From an uncultured Bacteroidia bacterium (GTDB taxonomy: Bacteria > Bacteroidota > Bacteroidia > Bacteroidales > UBA932), in NCBI GenBank assembly GCA_902767465.1, contig CACXHM010000199.1, positions 1 through 8,706 on the forward strand: a DNA stretch of 8,706 nt, read 5' to 3'. How positions within the stretch are numbered: position 1 is the stretch's first letter; each line of letters begins with the position of its first letter. A model generated the notes under the pieces. That model made no database searches. It was not told the DNA's origin and saw nothing but the letters and a program-made list of their open reading frames with translations. This document shows positions 1 to 5,440 of this stretch, one piece after another. The position numbers and the translations under genes were made by a program.

Positions 1-2088
1 CATACTGGTGGAGTCGGCTATATAAAGCCCCGGTTTTACGAAGGAAAGAAGGTCGCGGCTGTCGTGGAAATCGATACTGACATCATATTTGCCGGAACTG
101 CTGCCTTGATCTTTGTTACCCTTTTTATACAATGCGGGCAGTTCCCGTCTTGTGGTCATGGTCTGGAGATCGTTCCACAGGTCGAGCATGCTTCTGTTGC
201 CCACATATCCGGCATCCATGAAAGATGAAGTGATCTGTGCCCTTGTGGTTTCACCGTTAAAATGGGATCCTGCTTCGATGTCGCCGATATACTTGACACC
301 GTTGTCGTTTTCGAGCGTGATGTCAAGCAGGCTGATATCTCCGAGAATATCTCCATGTGGGATCTTCATGAAATTTGTATTCACTCTGCCGGACACCTTG
401 GACGTGCCTCCCCTGTTGTCGAGGTGCAGGGCTTCCAAATCGGCGTAACCCACGTTCGCCGAGAATTTGTACACGGCATTGCGGGTTTTTGGTGACAGGT
501 TGAACAATCCCTGGAAAATGAAGTTCAGGTTCGGATCGGCACAAATTATCTTTCCGTCGAAGGCGTTCTCGGAATAGACTCCGGCTGCAGCGATGCCCGT
601 GTAGTCGTATCCCAACAGTCCGAGTTTATCCACCATAAGGGAATCTACTCTGACATTGATGCCATCTGATGCAAGCGAAGCGCGGAATCCTGCATTGGCA
701 GAAACTTTCCCTATGAAATCCTTGCGGATTAGGCGTCCGACGTTGAAGTTGTTGGAGGCAACGCGTCCCGAGATATCTTTCGTTCCTGTTTTGGATGAAA
801 GGTTCCTGATGCTGAGGTCGGCATTTACACTTCCTTTTCCGCTTCTGAGGCGTCCTTTTGCCTTGAGTCGGTCGATGGATCCGGAAACGCTGCCATTGAA
901 GGCAAGCCTGCCTCCGTCAGCATATTTCGATATGTTGACAGTGTGAGCGGGAAGCATGTTTGCAAGCATCTTGTCGAGGCCTGCGGTTGTGAAATCCAGT
1001 TTGTTTATTGTGGCGTCCAGCAGGAGGTTGGGACTGATGGTCAGTCCGGTTGCACTTGCCTTGAGGTCTGCTTCAACATCTCCGTAAAGGTCTTTGAATT
1101 TTAGTTTCCCAACAGAGAAATCATTCACGTATCCTTCTGCTTCGGTCTGGCTGATGTCGAGAAGGAAAGAGTTTCCATACAGGATACCTCTTCCGAAACT
1201 GCTGACGGTCTTGGAGTCCAGAACGCTCTTTGCCACCTTCAGCTTCAGTCGTACATGTTCACTGAAATCCCGGAATGCCTTAGGATAGTCGGCTCCCATG
1301 AAGAAAAGGGGAATATCCAGCTGCGAAGCGCCGTCGTTTATGTGTATACCCCGAATTTCCGTGGTCAGAATTCCAGCTTTGACCTTTCCGCTTGCCACTA
1401 CCGAGCAGCCGCTCTTTTCAGTGATATCGGCTTTGTCGACAGCGCCGCTGATATAGGCTCCGTCCACGCGGAAATTCCGTGCATCAAGATATTTCGCATG
1501 GGCATCCAGGTCGGCGTAGTTGATGCAGCCCGGAGGATATTCGCGGTGCGGCTTCCTAAAGTTGACGAGGCGGAACCGGACGTCCTCGGCATGGATGCGG
1601 CCTATTGTGATCAGGGGTGCGTTGAAGGTGCTGTCACCGCCTTTGGGATGGATGGCAAGGAGCCTTGTGATATTGTTCCTGTATTCCCTGTCAGGTTCAT
1701 GTACAAGGGCTCCGGAAGCACCCTTTAAATCGACCCTTCTGAGATGAATCCCTTTGCCGGAGAGGAGCGTCCGGGCAGAAATGGTGGCTTGAACTTCCTT
1801 GACATAGAGGATGGTGTCGACCGGGGCATAGCCGGAATCGTATTTATCTTCCGTGTACGGATTCTTGTCGAGTATGAGAATGTCCGTGAATCCTACGGTG
1901 CCGGGCGCCTGGATGTTTACGGAAGAGAACGAAATATTGCTCTCGAGCTTTTCCGAAATGCGGTTAAGGAACGTTCCGGCGAGATGCCTCTGCACGCCGG
2001 GGGACTGTACCGCCACTGCTGCTGTCATTAGCAGCAGCACTATGAATCCGAAGATTCTTGCGGCTATGTCTGTGTTCCTGTTGCTCAC
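1..2088 (-). CDS. tamB: TamB/AsmA-like envelope assembly protein, N-terminal part (runs off left edge)
   Basis: I translated the minus strand from 2088 to 1 and found 696 uninterrupted codons with no stop, so the C-terminal part lies outside the window. The only plausible start is a GTG at 2088-2086. It is followed by a short basic stretch and a hydrophobic segment (about residues 12-27, IFGFIVLLLMTAAVAV), a signal anchor, then QSPGVQRHLAG and an amphipathic region. In-frame stops lie about 45 nt upstream, and the ATG at 2028 would cut the anchor. The rest is long, Gly/Asn/Asp-rich alternating beta-type sequence without catalytic motifs, as in AsmA/TamB repeat-beta-groove proteins. Bacteroidetes TamB proteins are usually around 1,400-1,600 residues, so about half is visible. 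The family spans the periplasm and helps outer-membrane protein assembly or phospholipid transport. The diagnostic C-terminal TamB domain is not in view, so another AsmA-like member is possible. It is divergent from tsaD. Confidence 0.78.
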   Translation of the reverse strand, partial: MSNRNTDIAARIFGFIVLLLMTAAVAVQSPGVQRHLAGTFLNRISEKLESNISFSSVNIQAPGTVGFTDILILDKNPYTEDKYDSGYAPVDTILYVKEVQATISARTLLSGKGIHLRRVDLKGASGALVHEPDREYRNNITRLLAIHPKGGDSTFNAPLITIGRIHAEDVRFRLVNFRKPHREYPPGCINYADLDAHAKYLDARNFRVDGAYISGAVDKADITEKSGCSVVASGKVKAGILTTEIRGIHINDGASQLDIPLFFMGADYPKAFRDFSEHVRLKLKVAKSVLDSKTVSSFGRGILYGNSFLLDISQTEAEGYVNDFSVGKLKFKDLYGDVEADLKASATGLTISPNLLLDATINKLDFTTAGLDKMLANMLPAHTVNISKYADGGRLAFNGSVSGSIDRLKAKGRLRSGKGSVNADLSIRNLSSKTGTKDISGRVASNNFNVGRLIRKDFIGKVSANAGFRASLASDGINVRVDSLMVDKLGLLGYDYTGIAAAGVYSENAFDGKIICADPNLNFIFQGLFNLSPKTRNAVYKFSANVGYADLEALHLDNRGGTSKVSGRVNTNFMKIPHGDILGDISLLDITLENDNGVKYIGDIEAGSHFNGETTRAQITSSFMDAGYVGNRSMLDLWNDLQTMTTRRELPALYKKGNKDQGSSSGKYDVSIDFHDSRDLLSFVKPGLYIADSTSM

Positions 2089-2108
2089 AAGCCTATTATT
2101 GGAATTTA

Positions 2109-2116
2109 CAAAATTA
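2109..2116 (-). promoter_or_regulatory. Probable -7 promoter element for the tamB-like gene
   Basis: Read on the minus strand this is TAATTTTG, an exact match to the Bacteroidetes TAnnTTTG -7 consensus. It lies 20 bp upstream of the GTG start at 2088, giving a leader of roughly 15 nt. I do not see a convincing -33 TTTG at the usual 19-21 bp spacing; the nearest TTTTG ends at 2143, 26 bp away. The site forms one arm of the near-palindrome 2109-2136. Confidence 0.5.
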
Positions 2117-2128
2117 CGAATTAATTAT

Positions 2129-2136
2129 TAATTTTG
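2129..2136 (+). promoter_or_regulatory. Probable -7 promoter element for tsaD
   Basis: TAATTTTG is an exact match to the Bacteroidetes -7 consensus TAnnTTTG and is followed 37 bp later by the tsaD ATG. A good -33 TTTG is absent; TTTACA at 2105-2110 has suitable spacing (18 bp) but is not the consensus. It is the mirror image of the element at 2109-2116. Confidence 0.5.
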
Positions 2137-2173
2137 CATGCCCAAAATCTTGGAAAATGGGGTGTAAAACGAA

Positions 2174-3205
2174 ATGAAACAGGGTCAGGATATTATTCTC
2201 GGTATTGAATCTTCTTGTGATGATACGTCAGCTGCAGTTTTATGTGACGGTTGGCTGCTTTCCAACGTCATAGCGAGCCAGGACGTTCACAAAGCTTATG
2301 GCGGTGTTGTGCCGGAACTGGCTTCCCGAGCTCATGAACAGAATATAGTCCCCGTAGTAAGCGAGGCACTCTCCAGGGCCGGTGTTTCTGCATCCGATCT
2401 TTCTGCCATTGCTTTCACCCGCGGCCCCGGTCTCCTTGGCTCCCTGCTGGTCGGGACCTCCTTCGCCAAGGCTCTCGGACTTGCCCTGGACATTCCGATC
2501 GTGATGGTCAACCACCTTCAGGGGCATATCCTTGCAGGATTCGTCAAGGAAAAGGACAAACCGGTAGTTCAACCGTCTTTTCCTTATCTCTGCCTGCTTG
2601 TTTCCGGGGGCAATTCCCAGATCGTCAAGGTTTCATCTCCTCTGGAGTTCGAAATTCTCGGGCAGACGATCGACGATGCCGTAGGCGAAGCTTTCGACAA
2701 GTGTTCGAAGATGATGGGACTGGGTTATCCCGGCGGACCTGTGATTGACAGGCTTGCAAAGCAGGGGGATCCATCGCGCTTCAAATTTGCAAAACCCCAT
2801 GTTCCGGGTCTTGACTACAGTTTCAGCGGCATCAAGACTTCGCTGCTTTATTTCGTGAGGGATGAAATGGCGAAGGACCCTGATTTCATGGAGAAAAACA
2901 AGGAGGATATCTGCGCTTCCTTCCAGAAGACGTTGATAGATATTCTTATGGATAAACTGATCAAGGCTGCCAAGCAGACGGGAATCAAGGAGATAGCGAT
3001 TGGTGGCGGTGTCTCTGCCAACAGCGGTCTGCGCAACCGTATCGTTGAGGAGGGGCGCAAGCGCGGATGGAATACTTATCTTCCTGAATTCAAATTTACT
3101 ACTGACAATGCGGCCATGATTGCCATAGCGGGCTACTATCACTATCTCGCCGGTGAGCGCACCTCCCTGGACGTGGCACCCGTTTCGCGGATCGCGGATT
3201 TCTGA
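2174..3205 (+). CDS. tsaD: tRNA N6-adenosine threonylcarbamoyltransferase TsaD
   Basis: TsaD (YgjD/Kae1/Qri7 family) transfers the threonylcarbamoyl group from threonylcarbamoyl-AMP, made by TsaC/TsaB2, to A37 of ANN-decoding tRNAs. It acts in the cytoplasm with TsaB and TsaE, which are not in this window. At 343 residues it is full length (family about 335-345). Visible features are the N-terminal ASKHA phosphate loop region GIESSCDDTSAAV (about 10-22), the metal-ligand pair H114 and H118 in NHLQGH, SGGNSQI at 144-150, the GQTIDDAVGEAFDK segment near 163-176, YSFSGIKTS near 215-223, GGGVSANSGLR near 277-287, and D311 in TTDNAAMIA, the third expected metal ligand. The usual SGGHT is SGGNS here, which I believe is common in Bacteroidetes. 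No clear Shine-Dalgarno precedes the ATG. It is a single-gene unit between a divergent tamB-like gene and a convergent flavoprotein. Confidence 0.97.
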   Translation: MKQGQDIILGIESSCDDTSAAVLCDGWLLSNVIASQDVHKAYGGVVPELASRAHEQNIVPVVSEALSRAGVSASDLSAIAFTRGPGLLGSLLVGTSFAKALGLALDIPIVMVNHLQGHILAGFVKEKDKPVVQPSFPYLCLLVSGGNSQIVKVSSPLEFEILGQTIDDAVGEAFDKCSKMMGLGYPGGPVIDRLAKQGDPSRFKFAKPHVPGLDYSFSGIKTSLLYFVRDEMAKDPDFMEKNKEDICASFQKTLIDILMDKLIKAAKQTGIKEIAIGGGVSANSGLRNRIVEEGRKRGWNTYLPEFKFTTDNAAMIAIAGYYHYLAGERTSLDVAPVSRIADF

Positions 3206-3249
3206 CAGGCCGTTTTTTGCAAGTTGCTGCAGCACAGAGTATTACGCGA

Positions 3250-3278
3250 AAACTATCGGCGTTTTTTGCCGATAGTTT
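3250..3278. terminator. Hairpin between convergent tsaD and flavoprotein genes, likely bidirectional terminator
   Basis: There is a perfect 11-bp inverted repeat: AAACTATCGGC at 3250-3260 pairs with GCCGATAGTTT at 3268-3278, around a 7-nt T-rich loop. It sits 45 bp after the tsaD stop and 35 bp beyond the stop of the minus-strand flavoprotein. A/T runs at the stem base give short U-rich ends (UUU on the plus strand, UUUU on the minus strand) but no long U-tract follows. Position and symmetry suggest it ends transcription from both sides. Confidence 0.7.
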
Positions 3279-3312
3279 ATAAGGAAATTACTCTAAATCA
3301 GCGGGTTATGGA

Positions 3313-4770
3313 TTACGCCATAATGGAGCGGGCGGCTGCCTGTCCGGCGAGCAGACCGGTAGCGAATGCGAGGTGCAGGTTGTATCCTCCCGTGTCGCAG
3401 TCGATGTCAAGCACCTCACCGCAGAAATACAGGCCGGGGGAGAGCCGCGATTCCAGTGTCTTTGCTATGACTTCGCTGCTGCTGATACCGCCTGCGGTAA
3501 CTACCGCGCGTTCGTAGCCGACATATCCTTCTATGTCAAAGTTCCAGTTTTTCAGGCACTTGGCGATTGTAGGCAGATTAATCCATACTTTGGTTGCGCT
3601 GCGTCCTTTGCGTTCCAGGGTCATGATGCCCGGATTGCTGGCCGAAAAGGCGGGGATAAGATCCCATGGGATGAGTTTGCCGAGCAGAATGCGACATTTT
3701 TCCTTTTCCCGGAGACCGCGGCTTCTAGGATCCTTGTCGATCTGCTCCCAGAGTTCCCTGATCCGTGTGGTGAGTTCCGTCAGGGAAACTCCGGATTTCA
3801 TGTCAAGCACCAGCCTTACGCGGGAACCGTTGATAAGAGCCTTGACTGCTTTGCGGCTGAGCTGGAAACCTATCGGTCCTTCTATCCCGCCGTCGGTAAA
3901 ATCGATATCCCCGAATTCGCTGTCGGCTACGATCCCTTCTATCATTAGCTGCGCTCCCACGTTCTTGAGGTGGATGTCCTTGAATTTCTGCCCCAGATCG
4001 CTCAGGGGCGTCGCCCTGTCAATGTGATGGGTGCTGGAGCATAAAATGCTGTCCTCCAGATCTTTACTTATTTGTCTCTGGTGAAATTGCACTAGCGTCA
4101 AAGCGGGATTTGCCTGCTTGTAACCGCACGGGACCAGGGCGGTGAGCGATGGAAACAGGGGAGTGATGTGGTGCCCGGCTTCGGAGGCAAAGCGGTAGCC
4201 GTCACCGGTGGAGCCCGTGCCCGGGTAGGACAGTCCGCCGGTTGCGATGATCAGGCGGCGGCAACTTACGGTCCGTCCATCGCTCAAATATACCTTGAAT
4301 GCAGGAAGGGTAGCTTCCCCCTCGGGGGATGCCGCGGTTCTGGCGATGGAGGCAACCTCTGCTTCGGTTTCAATTTTGACACCGACGCCGTGACATGCGC
4401 GCACCAGAGCATCAATTACGTCTGTGGAATGGTATGACGAGGGAAACGCCCGGTCTCCGCGTTCTACGACAGAGGTCATTCCGACGGATTCGAAAAAGTC
4501 CAGAAGTTTTTCCGGGGTTAGATTGTAAAACGCAGGCTTAACCGTGTTGGGATTGCTGCGGATATGTGAACTGAATGAATTCCAGTCTTTTACGTTTGTA
4601 AAATTGCACCGTCCCTTGCCGGTGATCATTATTTTCCTGCCTGGGCGTGGCATCTTCTCGAGCAACACGACGGAAGCGTCGCTGCCGGAAGATGTGAGAA
4701 CTGATGCTGCACCGTACGCCGCCATCAGGCCCGAGGCCCCTCCTCCGATTACCAAAATATCCGCTTTCAT
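3313..4770 (-). CDS. HI0933/BaiN-like NAD(P)/FAD-dependent oxidoreductase
   Basis: This is a cytoplasmic flavoprotein of the HI0933 (YhiN/BaiN) family; members bind FAD and the physiological substrate is mostly unknown. From the ATG at 4770 it is 485 residues. It opens with a Rossmann dinucleotide fold (DILVIGGGASGLMAA, GGGASG at 9-14), then the family signature GKGRCNFTN at 51-59, ATGG at 177-180, YPGTGSTGDGY near 182-192, and the C-terminal FAD-contact block FCGEVLDIDCDTGGYNL near 449-465. Family members are often about 400 residues; extra length lies around 136-158 and 232-270. A start at 4803 is open but would place 11 unusual residues ahead of the Rossmann strand and overlap the SRP RNA, so I reject it. 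No own promoter or ribosome binding site is evident. The SRP RNA U-tract ends 4 bp before the ATG, so expression may depend on read-through. BaiN is a bile-acid flavoprotein, but homology at this level does not establish that activity. Confidence 0.93.
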   Translation of the reverse strand: MKADILVIGGGASGLMAAYGAASVLTSSGSDASVVLLEKMPRPGRKIMITGKGRCNFTNVKDWNSFSSHIRSNPNTVKPAFYNLTPEKLLDFFESVGMTSVVERGDRAFPSSYHSTDVIDALVRACHGVGVKIETEAEVASIARTAASPEGEATLPAFKVYLSDGRTVSCRRLIIATGGLSYPGTGSTGDGYRFASEAGHHITPLFPSLTALVPCGYKQANPALTLVQFHQRQISKDLEDSILCSSTHHIDRATPLSDLGQKFKDIHLKNVGAQLMIEGIVADSEFGDIDFTDGGIEGPIGFQLSRKAVKALINGSRVRLVLDMKSGVSLTELTTRIRELWEQIDKDPRSRGLREKEKCRILLGKLIPWDLIPAFSASNPGIMTLERKGRSATKVWINLPTIAKCLKNWNFDIEGYVGYERAVVTAGGISSSEVIAKTLESRLSPGLYFCGEVLDIDCDTGGYNLHLAFATGLLAGQAAARSIMA

Positions 4771-4774
4771 ATAC

Positions 4775-4788
4775 AAAAAAAGGGAAAG
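4775..4788 (-). terminator. Intrinsic terminator of the SRP RNA gene
   Basis: On the minus strand, CTTTCCC (4788-4782), the 3' strand of the SRP RNA terminal helix, is followed directly by seven T residues (4781-4775). CTTTCCC pairs with GGGAAAG at 4878-4872, so the closing helix of the mature RNA also seems to serve as the terminator stem. The T run ends 4 bp before the flavoprotein ATG. Confidence 0.75.
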
Positions 4789-4878
4789 CCCCGTACATCG
4801 CACCGCTACAACCTCTTACCCTTGCTGCATTCCTGCCCTGGGGGAGTTGGGAGGGAGCTGGTCGTGTACGACTTTCCC
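4782..4878 (-). ncRNA. ffs: Small bacterial signal recognition particle RNA (4.5S RNA)
   Basis: The minus-strand transcript carries the conserved SRP domain IV hairpin: CAGGGCAGGAATGCAGCAAGGG (from 4843 to about 4822), with a GGAA tetraloop at 4833-4830 closed by GCA/TGC and flanked by the asymmetric internal loop where the Ffh M domain binds. The ends pair as GGGAAAG (4878-4872) with CTTTCCC (4788-4782), and GTACA/TGTAC and CAAC/GTTG pair further in, giving the single long hairpin of a short Alu-less SRP RNA. About 97 nt compares with 114 nt in E. coli. A T7 tract follows the 3' end and an exact -7 promoter match lies 5 bp upstream of the 5' end, which fixes the boundaries to within a few bases. 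With Ffh and FtsY (not here) it targets nascent inner-membrane proteins to the translocon. There is no coding sequence between cdd and the flavoprotein, consistent with an RNA gene. Confidence 0.94.
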
Positions 4879-4883
4879 ATCGG

Positions 4884-4891
4884 CAAAGATA
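4884..4891 (-). promoter_or_regulatory. -7 promoter element of the SRP RNA gene
   Basis: TATCTTTG on the minus strand matches TAnnTTTG exactly and ends 5 bp before the inferred RNA 5' end at 4878. An upstream TTTTTG at 4919-4914 could serve as the -33 element, with a slightly long spacer of 22 bp; it lies inside the last codons of cdd. The good spacing to the RNA start makes this the best supported promoter in the window. Confidence 0.72.
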
Positions 4892-4902
4892 AGAAAACTT
4901 TC

Positions 4903-5382
4903 TTAAATACTATCAAAAATCAGGGGAAGGATATCGTCCACGCGGTCGAATTTCCAAATCTGTCCATTGCCGACCATGAGCACGGACATGTTGTGCCCGC
5001 CCTTGAGCTGGTATTGCGCCATGACCTGACGGCAGGCCCCACACGGGGTGGCAGGTGCTTTTGCAAGTCTTCCCATCACGCCACCGGCGATAGCAATCGA
5101 CACCATGGCTTTGTCGGGATAAGTTGCTCCTGCCGAAAACATTGCAGTGCGCTCGGCGCAGAGTCCGGATGGGAACGCCGCATTTTCCTGATTGGCACCT
5201 TTTACTATGATGCCGTTGCTGAGACGCACTGCGGCGCCGACATTGAAATGGGAGTATGGGGCATAAGAGCCTCTCATGGCTTCGATTGCAGCAAGAGCAA
5301 GTTCCTTGTCTTCCTTGGAAAGCTCTTCCATTGAGGAATACTCGTGGAACCGGATATTGATTTGTTTTTCTGTCATGGACAT
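4903..5382 (-). CDS. cdd: Cytidine deaminase (homotetrameric zinc type)
   Basis: It hydrolytically deaminates cytidine and deoxycytidine to uridine and deoxyuridine in pyrimidine salvage, in the cytoplasm. The 159-residue protein has the small tetrameric CDA layout: SHFNVGAA near 44-51, the nucleoside-binding NQEN at 64-67, the zinc and catalytic motif C75-A-E77, and PCGAC with zinc ligands C114 and C117, giving the three-cysteine zinc site of the tetrameric class. Family members are commonly 130-160 residues, and the extra length here is an N-terminal extension of about 20 residues. ATG codons at 5382 and 5376 are both possible starts; 5382 is used because it is nearest the promoter. A -7 match at 5404-5397 lies 14 bp upstream. 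It is divergent from mnmA, and its 3' end overlaps the SRP RNA promoter region. Confidence 0.95.
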   Translation of the reverse strand: MSMTEKQINIRFHEYSSMEELSKEDKELALAAIEAMRGSYAPYSHFNVGAAVRLSNGIIVKGANQENAAFPSGLCAERTAMFSAGATYPDKAMVSIAIAGGVMGRLAKAPATPCGACRQVMAQYQLKGGHNMSVLMVGNGQIWKFDRVDDILPLIFDSI

Positions 5383-5396
5383 GGTGTTATAGCTTT

Positions 5397-5404
5397 CAAA
5401 TATA
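5397..5404 (-). promoter_or_regulatory. Probable -7 promoter element for cdd
   Basis: TATATTTG on the minus strand is an exact TAnnTTTG match 14 bp upstream of the cdd ATG at 5382. No clear -33 TTTG is seen; TTTAG at 5429-5425 is at suitable spacing but imperfect. The implied leader is under about 12 nt. Confidence 0.5.
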
Positions 5405-5425
5405 CGAATTTTCCTTTAAAAGTGC

Positions 5426-5433
5426 TAAATTTG
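5426..5433 (+). promoter_or_regulatory. Probable -7 promoter element for the mnmA operon
   Basis: TAAATTTG matches the Bacteroidetes -7 consensus exactly. Only 7 bp separate it from the mnmA ATG at 5441, so the transcript would begin at or within a few bases of the start codon. No convincing -33 TTTG is present at standard spacing. It heads a likely three-gene unit. Confidence 0.55.
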
Positions 5434-5440
5434 CACATCT

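Noticed and set aside
1255..1728. 157-codon plus-strand open frame
   Set aside because: It is antisense to the continuous tamB-like frame, which has coherent envelope-protein sequence; the plus-strand product resembles nothing and has no promoter.
3225..3234. TGCTGCAGCA palindrome downstream of tsaD
   Set aside because: A 10-bp perfect palindrome with no loop and no repeated copy; chance occurrence is likely, and the 3250-3278 hairpin explains termination.
2633..3235. 200-codon minus-strand open frame opposite tsaD
   Set aside because: It is a shadow of the well-conserved tsaD coding sequence, with no recognisable motifs.
3373..3948. 191-codon plus-strand open frame opposite the flavoprotein
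   Set aside because: It is antisense to conserved flavoprotein motifs and shows no family features.
4771..4803. Longer flavoprotein start giving 11 extra N-terminal residues
   Set aside because: It overlaps the SRP RNA and its T-tract, and the family begins just before the first Rossmann strand, as it does from the ATG at 4770.
4891..4904. AAGAAA/TTTCTT inverted repeat after the cdd stop as a terminator
   Set aside because: Six A/T-rich pairs with a 2-nt gap would not make a stable hairpin, and the sequence lies in the SRP promoter spacer.
4822..5334. 170-codon plus-strand open frame across the SRP RNA and cdd
   Set aside because: It spans the antisense of an RNA gene and of cdd, whose zinc motifs are intact on the other strand.
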